A DNA stretch of 64,000 nucleotides from Amnibacterium setariae (GTDB taxonomy: Bacteria > Actinomycetota > Actinomycetes > Actinomycetales > Microbacteriaceae), in contig NZ_QXTG01000002.1 of assembly GCF_003581425.1 (NCBI RefSeq), positions 1,364,001 to 1,428,000 of the forward strand. The letters run 5' to 3'. The translations under genes were made by a program, and so were the position numbers. How positions within the stretch are numbered: the first letter of the stretch is position 1; each line of letters opens with the position of its first letter. Below the pieces are notes generated by a model. The model ran no database searches and had not been told where the DNA came from. It saw nothing but the letters and a program-made list of their open reading frames with translations. Positions 49,688-62,260 of this stretch are shown here, piece by piece.

Positions 49688-51280
49688 TCATTCCGCGACG
49701 AGATCGATGGCGACGAGGCGGGAGGCGTCGATGCGCGCGCGGATGTCGTCGAGCACGTCGGCCGGCGCCTCCGAGTCGATCGTCAGCACGCTGAGCGCGG
49801 TGCCGCCGGCGACGTCCCGCGCGATCTGCATCGCGGCGATGTTCACGCCGGCCTCGCCGAACGCGGAGCCGTACTGCGCGACGATGCCGGGCCGGTCCGT
49901 GTAGGTGAACACGACGTGGTGCGCGGCGATCGGCACCTCGACGTCGTAGCCCTCGATCCCCGTGATCTTCGCGACCTGCTTCGGGCCGGTCAGCGTGCCC
50001 GACACCGAGTGCGTCGCACCGGTCGTCGTGGCGCCGCGGAGGGAGATGACGTTGCGGTAGTCGGTGCTGGCCGCGTCCGTGATGAGGCGGACCTGGATCC
50101 CGCGCTCCTCCGCGAAGAGCGGGGCGTTGACGTACGAGACGTTCTCGGTGAGCGTCCGCACGAACAGGCCCTTCAGCGCCGCGAGCTTCAGGACGCTGAC
50201 GTCGTACTCGCTGAGCTCGCCGCGGACCTCGACGTCGAGGGTCGCGATCGGGCCGTCGGCGAGCGCGGCGAAGACCTGGCCGAGCTGCTCGACGAGCGGG
50301 ATGCCGGGGCGCACGTAGGGGTCGATCACGCCGCCCGCGACGTTGACCGCGTCCGGAACGAGCTCGCCGCCCAGCGCGAGGCGCACGCTGCGGGCGACCG
50401 CGACGCCCGCCTTCTCCTGAGCCTCGTCGGTCGAGGCGCCCAGGTGCGGGGTGACCTGCAGGTTCGGCTGCGCGACGAGCGCGGGGTTCTTCGGCGGCTC
50501 GGAGACGAACACGTCGAGGGCCGCGCCCGCGATCAGGCCGGCGGCGAGGGCGCGCTCGAGCGCCTCCTCGTCGATGATGCCGCCGCGGCTCGCGTTCACG
50601 ATCCGCAGCGACGGCTTCGCGACCGCGAACTCCGGGTCGCCGATCAGCCCGGTGGTCTCCGGCGTCTTCGGGATGTGCACGGTGACGAAGTCGGCCGTGC
50701 GCATCAGGTCGTCGAGCGGCAGCAGCTGGACGCCGAGCTGCTGCGCTCGCGCCGGGGTCACGTAGGGGTCGTAGGAGACGAGCGTCACGCCGAACGGGGC
50801 GAGGCGCTGCGCGACGAGGGTGCCGATGCGGCCGAGACCGACGATGCCGACCGTCTTCTCGTAGAGCTCGACGCCCGTGAACTTCGAGCGCTTCCACTCC
50901 CCCGCCTTCAGCGAGGCGTGCGCCTCGGGCAGGTGGCGAGCGAGGCCGAGGAGGTGCGCGATGGCGAGTTCCGCCGCGGAGACGACGTTCGACGTCGGCG
51001 CATTCACCACCATGACGCCCGCCTTCGTCGCGGCCGGGATGTCGACGTTGTCGAGGCCGACGCCCGCGCGGGCGACGACCTTGAGCCGGGATCCGGCGGC
51101 GATCGCCTCGGCGTCGACCTGCGTCGCGGAGCGCACGAGCAGCGCGTCCGCGTCGGCGAGCGCCGCGAGGAGCGCGGGCCGGTCGGTGCCGTCGACGTCG
51201 CGGACGTCGAAGTCGGGGCCGAGGGCGGCGACGGTGGCGGGAGAGAGCTGCTCGGCGATCAGCACGACGGGCTTGGTCAC
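49688..51280 (-). CDS. serA: D-3-phosphoglycerate dehydrogenase
   Basis: A 530-residue long-type SerA: N-terminal substrate domain, NAD-binding GIVGLGRIGTLVAQRLAPFG (about 148-167), the catalytic Arg/Glu/His in RIVNASRGGIIDEEAL and VTPHLGASTDEAQEKAG, an intervening ASB domain (about 320-450), and a C-terminal ACT domain for serine feedback (LTIDSEAPADVLDDIRA). First committed step of serine synthesis. ATG 51280 follows closely on a promoter-proximal region containing two REP-like elements further upstream. Confidence 0.96.
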   Translation of the reverse strand: MTKPVVLIAEQLSPATVAALGPDFDVRDVDGTDRPALLAALADADALLVRSATQVDAEAIAAGSRLKVVARAGVGLDNVDIPAATKAGVMVVNAPTSNVVSAAELAIAHLLGLARHLPEAHASLKAGEWKRSKFTGVELYEKTVGIVGLGRIGTLVAQRLAPFGVTLVSYDPYVTPARAQQLGVQLLPLDDLMRTADFVTVHIPKTPETTGLIGDPEFAVAKPSLRIVNASRGGIIDEEALERALAAGLIAGAALDVFVSEPPKNPALVAQPNLQVTPHLGASTDEAQEKAGVAVARSVRLALGGELVPDAVNVAGGVIDPYVRPGIPLVEQLGQVFAALADGPIATLDVEVRGELSEYDVSVLKLAALKGLFVRTLTENVSYVNAPLFAEERGIQVRLITDAASTDYRNVISLRGATTTGATHSVSGTLTGPKQVAKITGIEGYDVEVPIAAHHVVFTYTDRPGIVAQYGSAFGEAGVNIAAMQIARDVAGGTALSVLTIDSEAPADVLDDIRARIDASRLVAIDLVAE

Positions 51281-51346
51281 GGTCCAGCAGCCTAGCGACG
51301 CTCGCGCGAGGGGGCTTCGTCGTCGTCATGCGGCGACTTCGCCGCT

Positions 51347-51379
51347 GGTCGAGGTGCGAGCGGAGCGAGCCTCGAGACC
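51347..51379. repeat. REP-like imperfect palindrome
   Basis: Runs from GGTCGAGGTGCGAGC to GAGCCTCGAGACC. It lies between mtlD and serA and is nearly identical to 51469-51501 and to 29054-29088. Confidence 0.75.
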
Positions 51380-51468
51380 ACCGGGACCACGAGATCGCGC
51401 GCGATGGCTCCGACACGGGCGCGAAGCTCCCGGCTCAACCAGCGGGCTGATCCGGCGCCCGCCCCGAT

Positions 51469-51501
51469 GGTCGAGGTGCGAGCGCAGCGAGCCTCGAGAC
51501 C
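51469..51501. repeat. REP-like imperfect palindrome
   Basis: The same element as at 51347-51379 with one base changed in the loop, in the same orientation 122 bp away, 15 bp after the mtlD stop. Confidence 0.75.
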
Positions 51502-51516
51502 ACCAGCACTCGGCGG

Positions 51517-52683
51517 CTACCGCGAGGAGGCTCCCTGGAACAGCTCCAGCAGCTCCGCGAACAGCGGGTGGCCCGGCTCGACGCCCGTCACCACGGTGAC
51601 GGCGCCGTCCGGCTCCTCCTCGCGGAGGATGCGCTGCAGCTCCACGCTCTCCGGGTCCTCGGGGACGTCGAAGCGGAGCGCGACCGCGACGCCGCGGAGC
51701 AGCGCCTCGTGCGGGAGCCCGCGCTCGGCGAGCTGCGACGCGGGCCCGATGAACCGCTCGGCGCGGCTGAGCTTGCGCAGCGGGCCGCGGCCGACGCGCT
51801 CGACCGTGTCCGGCAGCTCCGGGTTGGAGAGCCGGTCGAGGATCTTCCGTCCGTAGGCCGCCTGCTCCGCCTCGTCGAGGCCGAACTTCGCCACGAGCAG
51901 GGAGCGCGTCTCGCCGATCGCCGCCTCCACCTCGCTGCGGATGGCCGGGTCGGTGATGGCGTCGGTGATGGAGCGGATGCCGCGCGCGAAGCCGTGGTAG
52001 GCCGCGGTGGCGTGCCCGGTGTTGACCGTGAAGAGCTTCCGCTCGATGAACGGCGCGAGGTCGTCGACCCAGTGCACGCCGACGATCTCCGGCGGCTCGC
52101 CGCCGAACGGGGTGCGGTCGATGACCCACTCGTGGAACGGCTCGAGCACGACGTCGAGGCCCGCGTCCGGCGCCTGCGCCGGCACGATGCGGTCGATCGC
52201 GGTGTTCGCGAAGGCGGCGACGGCGTCGAGCCGGTCGGCGTCGGCCTCGGGCAGCGCGGCGCGCACCTCCGCCTCGAGCAGGTCCGTCGCGTTGATGGCG
52301 TTCTCGCACGCGAAGACCGCGATGCGACGGCCCTCGATCGCGTCCTCGCCGATCTCGATCCGGCGCTCGATCCCGCGGGCGATCACCGGCGCGATGAACG
52401 GCAGGACGCGCGGGCCGACGGCGGTCGTGACGACGTCGGCGGTCGCGATCTCGTCGACGAGCCGCGCCTCGTCCGTCCGGCTGTTGATCGCGCGGAAGTC
52501 GGTGACGACGCTCGTCCGGCCGCCCTCGCCGATCTCCGTGACCGTGTACGAGTCGGCGGCGTCGAGCGCGTCGATCAACGCGTCGCTCACGTCCGCGAAG
52601 ACGACCTCGTACCCGCTCTCGTGCAGGAGCTCCCCGACGAAGCCGCGGCCGATGTTCCCGGCTCCGAAGTGCACCGCTTTCAT
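51517..52683 (-). CDS. mtlD: Mannitol-1-phosphate 5-dehydrogenase
   Basis: A 388-residue polyol dehydrogenase: [19 protein letters not shown] (2-20) for [20 protein letters not shown], and [33 protein letters not shown] contains the catalytic lysine region. It oxidises mannitol-1-phosphate to fructose-6-phosphate. No mannitol PTS genes lie beside it, so partners are elsewhere. ATG 52683. Confidence 0.94.
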   Translation of the reverse strand: MKAVHFGAGNIGRGFVGELLHESGYEVVFADVSDALIDALDAADSYTVTEIGEGGRTSVVTDFRAINSRTDEARLVDEIATADVVTTAVGPRVLPFIAPVIARGIERRIEIGEDAIEGRRIAVFACENAINATDLLEAEVRAALPEADADRLDAVAAFANTAIDRIVPAQAPDAGLDVVLEPFHEWVIDRTPFGGEPPEIVGVHWVDDLAPFIERKLFTVNTGHATAAYHGFARGIRSITDAITDPAIRSEVEAAIGETRSLLVAKFGLDEAEQAAYGRKILDRLSNPELPDTVERVGRGPLRKLSRAERFIGPASQLAERGLPHEALLRGVAVALRFDVPEDPESVELQRILREEEPDGAVTVVTGVEPGHPLFAELLELFQGASSR

Positions 52684-52726
52684 GGCGCCGACGCTATCGC
52701 GCCCGGCCGCGGCGGCGCCGGGAGGA

Positions 52727-53071
52727 TCAGAGGGCGCCGATGACGCCGAGGAAGAGCGCGTACTGGCTGAGGGAGAGCGCCTCGGAGACGCAGAGCGCGA
52801 GCAGCAGCAGGAGGGCGAGCGGCAGGAGGGCGCGCCGGCGCCCGACCACGAGCGCCGCGATCCAGCCGACCACGGGGATCGCGATGCCGCCGACGAGCAG
52901 GATCCAGGCGGTCGCGGTCAGCTGGCCGCCGGCCGCGGTGGCGAGGCCGATCCACGCGAGCAGGTTCGAGATCGCGCCGAAGGCCTGCCACCCGAAGGCG
53001 AGCAGGAAGAGGGCGGCGACGAGGACCCGGGGCGCGAGCCGACCGCGCCGCACGGGCACGACGGCGCTCAC
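52727..53071 (-). CDS. Small polytopic membrane protein (114 aa)
   Basis: A 114-residue protein with three or four hydrophobic segments ([57 protein letters not shown] and [12 protein letters not shown]). GTG 53071 overlaps the upstream gene's stop by four bases (GTGA), so the two are translated together. No family is recognised. Confidence 0.75.
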   Translation of the reverse strand: MSAVVPVRRGRLAPRVLVAALFLLAFGWQAFGAISNLLAWIGLATAAGGQLTATAWILLVGGIAIPVVGWIAALVVGRRRALLPLALLLLLALCVSEALSLSQYALFLGVIGAL

Positions 53072-53490
53072 GCGGCGGCCAGGATCGCGGGCCACGGCAC
53101 GAGCAGCAGCGCGCCGAGCAGCAGGAGGGCGAGCCGGCGGGACGGGAGGCGCACCCGCAGCGCGACGACGACGTACCAGACGAGCGGCGCGGCGATCGCG
53201 AGCACCCGCCCGGCCAGGTTGAGGACGAACGCCAGGACCTCGACCGGGGTGCCCGCCCCCGGCGTCAGCGACGCGGCGATCTGCGTCTCGAACGCGCTGC
53301 GGATCCAGAACGCCGTCTCGATCACCGCGACGCCGCCGAGCACGCCGACCAGGAGCAGGGCGAACCCGCCGCCGGACGCGGTGCGGCCGTCCTCGGCGCG
53401 GTCGTCGATCAGCGGCGCGGGGCGCCTCGGTGCGGCGAGCGCGTCGTCGCCGTCCCAGGAGAGGGCGTCCTCGTCGCTCGGATCGGTCAT
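53068..53490 (-). CDS. Membrane protein with acidic N-terminus (140 aa)
   Basis: A 140-residue protein: an acidic cytoplasmic N-terminus (TDPSDEDALSWDGDD), then hydrophobic segments at about 44-60, 82-108 and 120-140. No family is recognised. ATG 53490. Overlaps the next gene by four bases, forming a two-gene membrane unit of unknown role. The frameshifted MFS gene upstream would run into its first codons if read without correction. Confidence 0.75.
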   Translation of the reverse strand: MTDPSDEDALSWDGDDALAAPRRPAPLIDDRAEDGRTASGGGFALLLVGVLGGVAVIETAFWIRSAFETQIAASLTPGAGTPVEVLAFVLNLAGRVLAIAAPLVWYVVVALRVRLPSRRLALLLLGALLLVPWPAILAAA

Positions 53491-53532
53491 CGTCCGTCGA
53501 TCCTGCCGCATGGCCGGGGCGGCCCCGCGCGG

Positions 53533-54725
53533 TCAGGCCGTGACGGCGCGGCCCGCGCCGCGGACGCGCAGCCCGGCCGCGAACACCAGCAGGGCGAGCA
53601 GGGCGGCCCCGCTCCGGCGAGCGGGACCGCGGTCGGACCGGAGGCGAGCGCCGCGCCGCCGACGACGGGCGCGAGGCCGATCCCGATGTACATCGCCGTC
53701 GAGTACCACGACAGCACGATGCCTGCGGCGGCGGGCTCGAGGCCGACGAGTCGCGCCTGCACCGGCACGACGACCGCGAACGCGGTCACGCCCCAGAGGG
53801 CGAAGACGGGCAGGTCGAGCAGGTAGGAGGCGGCGCCGACCGCGAGCAGGCCGAGCACCAGCACCTGCCCGAGCAGCGCGCCGAGCGCCACGGGCGCGCT
53901 CCCCCGCCGGTCCGTGAGCCGGCCGGCCAGCATCGTCCCCGCGATCCCGGCGACGCCGTAGACGAGCAGCAGCAGCGCGAGGAGCACCCCGCTGCCGCCG
54001 GTCGCCGCCGCGGTGACGGCGGAGCTGTAGATGTAGACGATGTTGAAGCTGGCGGTGGCGAGCACCATGGCGCCGAGCGCGAGCAGGACGCGGCCGTCGG
54101 CGAGGGGCGCGAACCGGGCCGCGAGGCCGATCCGCGGCGGCTCGGGCAACCGGCGCACGAGGAGCGCGACGGCGCCCGCGAGCACGACGGCGAGCCCGGC
54201 GAGCACGCCGAGCGACAGCCGCCAGCTCCCGAGGGAGCTGAGGGCGGTGCCGAGCGGCGACCCCACCGCGGACGCGAGGGTGAAGCCGAGCCCGGCGATG
54301 GCGAGCGCACGGCCGCGGAACGCCGGCGGCAGCACCGAAGGTGCGGCGGCGGTCGCGGCCGGCACCAGCACGGCTCCCCCGACGCCGGCGACGTTCCGGC
54401 CGACGAGGAAGGGCGCGAACGCCGTCGCCGCGGTGGCGAGCACCGTGCCGAGCCCGACGAGCAGGATGCCCGCGCTCAGCACGGCGACCCGCGGCACGCG
54501 GGCGAGCGCGATGGACGCGGCCGGGGCTACCACGGCGACGACGATCGCGTACGCGGTGATGGAGACGCCGACCGTCTGCGGCGTCACGCCGAGGTCGTGG
54601 GCGACCTCGGGCAGCAGCCCGGCGATCACGAAGCCGTTGGTCGCGACGACGAACAGGCACGCCGCGAGGAGGCCCAGCCGGAGGCGGAGCGCGCCGGGGA
54701 TGCGGTATCGTTCGATGTCGGTCAT
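53533..54725 (-). CDS. MFS transporter with apparent C-terminal frameshift
   Basis: A major facilitator protein (about 397 residues if corrected) with 12 helices; LLAACLFVVATNGFVIAGLL is TM1 and LARVPRVAVLSAG the A-motif region. Near 53607-53610 (a run of four C on the plus strand) the frame leaves the membrane pattern and becomes CSPCWCSRPGCASAARAAPS, ending at 53487; inserting one base restores ALLALLVFAAGLRVRG and a stop at 53533. ATG 54725 appears leaderless. Controlled by the divergent ArsR protein. Confidence 0.82.
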
Positions 54726-54767
54726 ACAGTCAGCCTAGGAAACAGTTCGATCCATGTCAAACAGTTT
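54723..54767 (-). promoter_or_regulatory. Leaderless MFS promoter with ArsR sites
   Basis: On the minus strand TTGACA (54755-54760), 17 bases and TAGGCT (54732-54737) lie six bases before the MFS ATG (54725), the spacing of a leaderless transcript. Two AAACAGTT direct repeats on the plus strand (54740-54747 and 54759-54766) fall in and beside the spacer and -35 box, a likely binding site for the ArsR protein. Confidence 0.75.
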
Positions 54768-55068
54768 GCCGGAGTACCCGACGCCCGACCTCGCCGAGGT
54801 CGAGCTGGTCGACGTGCTCCGCGCGCTCGCCGACCCGATCCGCCTGCAGATGCTGCGGGTGCTGGCGGACGGCGTGCCGCACTCGAAGAGCCCCGCCGAG
54901 TGGGGCTTCGACGTGCAGAAGTCGACCATGTCGCACCACTTCCGCACGATGCGCGAGGCCGGCCTGACCGAGACGCGCATCGACGGGCGGACGCACACCA
55001 TCCGCCTGCGCCGCTCGGAGCTCGACGAGCGCTTCCCGGGCCTGGTCGCCTCGCTGCTCACCGACTGA
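54754..55068 (+). CDS. ArsR-family winged-helix regulator
   Basis: A 104-residue ArsR/SmtB-type protein: LVDVLRALADPIRLQMLRVL (about 20-39), recognition helix KSTMSHHFRTMREAGL (about 58-73) and the wing TETRIDGRTHTIRLRRSEL. No metal-binding CxC motif is seen, so the signal is probably not metal. ATG 54754 lies within the -35 region of the divergent MFS promoter, so binding upstream sites would directly block the pump gene. Good candidate repressor of the MFS gene. Confidence 0.9.
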   Translation: MSNSLPEYPTPDLAEVELVDVLRALADPIRLQMLRVLADGVPHSKSPAEWGFDVQKSTMSHHFRTMREAGLTETRIDGRTHTIRLRRSELDERFPGLVASLLTD

Positions 55069-55077
55069 ACCGGCCCG

Positions 55078-55473
55078 TCACGCGTCGGTGATCCGGAGGA
55101 CCACCTCCCCCGGCCCCTTGCCGCGGGTGAGCAGCCGCTCGACCCACCGGTAGAGCACGAACTGCACGCCGTACTTGCGGCGGTGCCCCGCGAGGAGCCG
55201 CTCCTGCTCGCCGGCGTCGTCCACGAGCTCGGCGACGCCGTGCACCACGGGGGCCCCTGGCCGCACGCGCCCGCGCACGTCGCTCTCCCGCAGCTCGACG
55301 CGCGGGTCGCGGCGCAGCCGCTTCGCCTTGCCGGTGCCCGCACCGGTGAGGACGACGAGCGCGTCGTCGGCCGGGGCGATCCAGACGGCGGTGGCGACCC
55401 CGACGCCCGACTTCCGGAAGGTGGTGAGCGAGACGTAGCGGCGGGTGCCCGCGGCGCGGAGCTCGGGACTCAT
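55078..55473 (-). CDS. PPOX-class flavin/F420-dependent protein
   Basis: A 131-residue split-barrel protein beginning with RRYVSLTTFRKSGVGVATAV and VWIAPADDALVVLTGAGTGK AKRLRRDPRV, typical of the PPOX-class F420-dependent (FDOR-B) family. Cytoplasmic; substrate unknown. ATG 55473; the open frame upstream overlaps the divergent DoxX-like gene and is a shadow. Convergent with the ArsR gene. Confidence 0.85.
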   Translation of the reverse strand: MSPELRAAGTRRYVSLTTFRKSGVGVATAVWIAPADDALVVLTGAGTGKAKRLRRDPRVELRESDVRGRVRPGAPVVHGVAELVDDAGEQERLLAGHRRKYGVQFVLYRWVERLLTRGKGPGEVVLRITDA

Positions 55474-55515
55474 GCGCTCACGGTACGCGCGGCCGGGTGT
55501 GATCGGCTGTTCGGC

Positions 55516-55911
55516 GTGATCCGACCCGCCACCGCCGTCCGCATCGTCATGGTCGGGGCGCTCTCCGGCATGGGCGCGCTGCACTTCGCGCCCCGCTCCG
55601 CGCGGACGATGGCGGCGATCGTGCCGCCGCGCCTGCGCGACCGGCCCCTGTCCGCCGAGCGCCTCGTGCAGCTGACCGGCGTGTGCGAGCTCGCGGGCGC
55701 GGCCGGCCTGGTCCTTCCCCGGACCCGGCCGGCCGCCGCCGTCGCGCTCATCGCCTTCTACGTCGCGGTCTTCCCCGCGAACGCGTACGCCGCGCGGCAC
55801 CCGGAGCGGTTCGGGCCGGTCGCCGTCCCCTTCTGGCCCCGGCTTGCGGGGCAGGTCGGCATCGCGGCCCTCACCGCGTTCGCGGCGACGGGCGGTCGCG
55901 TCAGCCGGTGA
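55516..55911 (+). CDS. DoxX-family membrane protein
   Basis: A 131-residue protein with four hydrophobic segments (AVRIVMVGALSGMGALHF, VCELAGAAGLVLP, AAAVALIAFYVAVFPANAYA and the C-terminal LAGQVGIAALTAF), the DoxX-like arrangement. GTG 55516 is the best start; the longer frame overlaps the divergent PPOX gene. Ends 11 bases inside the convergent NlpC gene region (stop-to-stop overlap). Confidence 0.8.
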   Translation: MIRPATAVRIVMVGALSGMGALHFAPRSARTMAAIVPPRLRDRPLSAERLVQLTGVCELAGAAGLVLPRTRPAAAVALIAFYVAVFPANAYAARHPERFGPVAVPFWPRLAGQVGIAALTAFAATGGRVSR

Positions 55912-56962
55912 AGCGGGCCACCACCGGCGCGAGGTCGCCGGTGCGCACGGCGATCTCGCGCACGTTCCGGCCCGGCATCGGCGCCTCGATCATGTTGCCG
56001 CTGCCGGAGTAGATGGCCACGTGGTAGTAGTCGCCGCTGCCGTAGAAGAGCAGGTCGCCCGGCTGCGCGCTGCTGTAGGGCAGGAGCAGGCCCTTGCTCG
56101 CGGCGAGCCGGTACTGCACGTTCACGCCGTGACCGCCGATGTTGCGGCCGACCGAGGCGAACGCGCCCATGGTGAGCCCGGAGCAGTCCCACGAGCTCGG
56201 GCCCGCCGCGCCGAAGACGTACGGCTCGCCGATCTGCGCGCGGGCGAAGGCGAGCACCTTCTGCGCGACGGAGGCGTCGGACGGGAGGTCCTTGTACGCC
56301 TGCTTGTTCGCGGCGTTCGAGCCGGGCGAGCGCTGCTCCTCCGCCTTCGCGACGAGCAGCCGCGCGGCGTCGGACGTCTTCTTCGCCTCGGCGTAGAGCC
56401 GCTTCGCGTCCTTCGCCTCGTTCTCGGCGTCGGTCGCGGCGAGCTCCGCCTGCTGCTGCAGGTCGTCGGCCTGGGACTGGTCGCGCTTCGCGTCCTCGGA
56501 CAGCTGGGCCGTGTCGGAGGTGAGCTCGCTCATCCGGCTGAGGTGGTAGAGCTTCTCGCTCGCACCGGTGCCCGACAGCAGCACGTCGGCGGTCTGGCCG
56601 ATGGACCCGCCCGTGCGGGCGAGCTGCGCGGCGACGGTGGCCGCCCGAGCGCGGGAGCGCTGTGCGATGACGGCGGCGCGGTGGGCGGCGTCGCCCAGGT
56701 CGTCCGCGCGGCGGTCGGCCGCGTCGCTCGCCTGCTTGGCCTTCAGGTAGGCCTCGCCGGCCTTCTCGGCGGTGCGGCCGGCGGCCTCCGCCTTGCCCCG
56801 CAGCACGGGGATGCAGGACTCGAGCGCGTGGCCCTTCAGCTTGGCGACGTCGTCGCAGCGGCCGTTCGCGGCGGATGCGGTCGTGACGCCGGAGACGGCG
56901 ATGGCGCCGGCGACGAGGGCGGTGATCGTGAGTCCTGCGGTGGTCCGGGCTCTTCTCGGCAC
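55901..56962 (-). CDS. Secreted NlpC/P60 peptidoglycan hydrolase with coiled coil
   Basis: A 353-residue exported protein: signal peptide 1-35 (RARTTAGLTITALVAGAIAV), a long Ala/Glu/Lys-rich coiled coil (about 55-225), and a C-terminal NlpC/P60 domain with catalytic Cys in SWDCSGLTMGAF and His in YYHVAIYSGSG. RipA/CwlO-like layout: the coiled coil probably autoinhibits or docks to FtsEX-like activators (inference). GTG 56962 has CAGGAGG upstream. Confidence 0.9.
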   Translation of the reverse strand: MPRRARTTAGLTITALVAGAIAVSGVTTASAANGRCDDVAKLKGHALESCIPVLRGKAEAAGRTAEKAGEAYLKAKQASDAADRRADDLGDAAHRAAVIAQRSRARAATVAAQLARTGGSIGQTADVLLSGTGASEKLYHLSRMSELTSDTAQLSEDAKRDQSQADDLQQQAELAATDAENEAKDAKRLYAEAKKTSDAARLLVAKAEEQRSPGSNAANKQAYKDLPSDASVAQKVLAFARAQIGEPYVFGAAGPSSWDCSGLTMGAFASVGRNIGGHGVNVQYRLAASKGLLLPYSSAQPGDLLFYGSGDYYHVAIYSGSGNMIEAPMPGRNVREIAVRTGDLAPVVARFTG

Positions 56963-57320
56963 GGGGGTTCCTCCTGTTGTCGCACCGCGATGGCCGTGGG
57001 GGTACGGCTCCAGGGCCCGTCGGAGCGCGCGAAGGACAGGGGTAGGCGGTGCGCGCAGCGGGACGACGGGGTGGTCGCGATGTCGTGGCCGCGCTTGGGG
57101 CGGCGGGCCGCGGGCGAAGGTAGCAGCGACGGCGGGCCGTCGCACACCCTGGGCGTTATCGGAACGTGATCCGAGCGCGGCGTGTCGGTCCCCGACGGGA
57201 GGCCATCGGTGCGCTAGTGCCCTGGAAAACCCCGGTCAGCGCGCGGATTCGTTGACGTCGCAACCGGCCGGCGAGAAGGTTCGCGCGCGAACCGCTGCGC
57301 TTCCGCTTCGCGGAAGCGCG
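56963..57320. other. Intergenic region between the two NlpC/P60 genes
   Basis: In 358 bases no gene is seen. The part next to 56962 must hold the promoter of the 55901-56962 gene; the other end holds the terminator hairpin of the following gene (57297-57319). A GTTATCGGAACGTGATCCGAG stretch near 57155-57175 contains a small imperfect palindrome around CGGAACGTGATCCG. Confidence 0.45.
57297..57319 (-). terminator. Terminator after second NlpC/P60 gene
   Basis: Perfect 9-bp arms (GCGCTTCCG and complement) with a five-base loop, directly after the stop codon at 57321. Confidence 0.7.
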
Positions 57321-58451
57321 TCAGCCGAAGTGCGCGGCGCTGCCGACGAGGTCGCCGGTGCGCACGGGCGCCTGCCGGACGGTCGAGCCCGGGTACGGGG
57401 CCTCGATCATGAGCCCGTTGCCGGCGTAGATCGTGACGTGGTACATGTCGCCGCCGCCGTCCGTGTAGAACAGCAGGTCGCCGGGCTTCGCGTCCTTCAT
57501 CGGGACGAGGTCGCCCTGGGCTGCGGCCTTCCGGTACTGCGCGGTGGCGGAGTGGATGCCGATGGAGATCCCGGCCTTCGCGTACGCGGTCAGCGTGAGG
57601 CCGGAGCAGTCGTAGGAGGAGGGCCCGGCGGCGCCGAAGACGTAGGGCTTGCCGATCTGCGACATCGCGAACCGGACGACGCGCGAGCCGACCGATCCGC
57701 CCTGCGAGGCCGCGTCGTCGGACGGCAGGCACGCGCCGACGGGCGAGGAGCCCACGTCGCCGCAGACCGCGTCGGGGTCCTCGCTCGCGCCGAGCAGCGC
57801 CCGCTGCTCGGCGAGGGCCGCCTCGACGTCCTGCTTCGCGCTCGCGGCCTCCTTCTTGGCGGCCGCGTAGGCCTTCGCCGCCTTGTCGGACGCCGTCTTC
57901 GCCGCGGTCGCCTTGTCCTCGGCGACCCCGCGGAGCCGCTCGGCCTCCGCCTGGTCGGCCTGGGCCTGGTCGAACAGCAGCTGGCTCTGCACGGACAGCT
58001 GGCTCGTGGTGGAGAGGCCGCCGAGCACACCCTGCGCGGTGCGACCGTTCAGCAGCAGGTCGAGCGGGAGGGTGCCCATGTTCGTGCGCGCGAGCTGCGC
58101 GGCGACGGCGGAGGCACGGGTCTTGGAAACCAGTGCGGTGGCGGCGGCCTCGTCGGCGGCGGCCTGCGCCTGCTCGAGCGCCTGCTGGGCGTCGTCGGCG
58201 GCGGCCTTCGCGTCGTGGGCCTTCTCCCCGGCCTTCTGCGCCGTCTCGCCCGTGGTCTCGGCGACGCGCTGGAGCGCGACGATGCGCTCCGCGAGCGCCC
58301 GCACCGCGGGGTCCGGCTTCGGGGTGGCGGTGACGGAGGGCGAGGGGGTCGGCGACGGCGGGTCGGCGAGCGCGACGGCCGGCGTGCCGAGCACCAGCGC
58401 TGCGGACAGGAGCGCGGCTGCTGCGCCGCGCGCTCGGTTCGCTGATGCCAT
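57321..58451 (-). CDS. Secreted NlpC/P60 peptidoglycan hydrolase with coiled coil (paralogue)
   Basis: A 376-residue exported protein: signal peptide 1-30, a Pro/Ser/Thr linker with SPTPSPSVTATPKPD, a long coiled coil (about 45-220), and an NlpC/P60 domain with Cys in SYDCSGLTLTAY and His in MYHVTIYAGNG. Two cysteines (AVCGDVGSS and GACLPSDD) sit before the catalytic domain and could form a disulfide. ATG 58451 has GCGGGAGGA upstream. Paralogous to 55901-56962. Confidence 0.9.
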   Translation of the reverse strand: MASANRARGAAAALLSAALVLGTPAVALADPPSPTPSPSVTATPKPDPAVRALAERIVALQRVAETTGETAQKAGEKAHDAKAAADDAQQALEQAQAAADEAAATALVSKTRASAVAAQLARTNMGTLPLDLLLNGRTAQGVLGGLSTTSQLSVQSQLLFDQAQADQAEAERLRGVAEDKATAAKTASDKAAKAYAAAKKEAASAKQDVEAALAEQRALLGASEDPDAVCGDVGSSPVGACLPSDDAASQGGSVGSRVVRFAMSQIGKPYVFGAAGPSSYDCSGLTLTAYAKAGISIGIHSATAQYRKAAAQGDLVPMKDAKPGDLLFYTDGGGDMYHVTIYAGNGLMIEAPYPGSTVRQAPVRTGDLVGSAAHFG

Positions 58452-58667
58452 CGGGAGTCCTCCCGCGGGCAGCGCGGCGCGGAGCAGGGCCCCACGCGTG
58501 CGTTCGGGGTGCCCGCGCGTGTTCATCGGCCGACGGTCGGGTGGCCGCCGATGGCGCAGACGCTAGCAACCCGGGCTGGGAACCGCGACACACCGGGGAG
58601 GATCCGGCGGATCCGGTCCCCGTCCGGGTACACCGCGTCCCCCGTCCGGCCCCGAGCGGGCCCGGAG

Positions 58668-58709
58668 ACGCCGACAGGCCCCTGGAGTCCTCCAGGGGCC
58701 TGTCGGCGT
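58668..58709 (-). terminator. 19-bp hairpin after ilvC
   Basis: Perfect 19-base arms with a four-base loop begin 26 bases after the ilvC stop codon; the end of the ilvDBNC operon. Confidence 0.8.
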
Positions 58710-58735
58710 GACGCGGGCGCGCCTCCGTGCTGGGC

Positions 58736-62228
<3,493 letters not shown>

Positions 62229-62260
62229 GGGTTCCCCTTCGCGGGAGTCGGGATCGTCCG

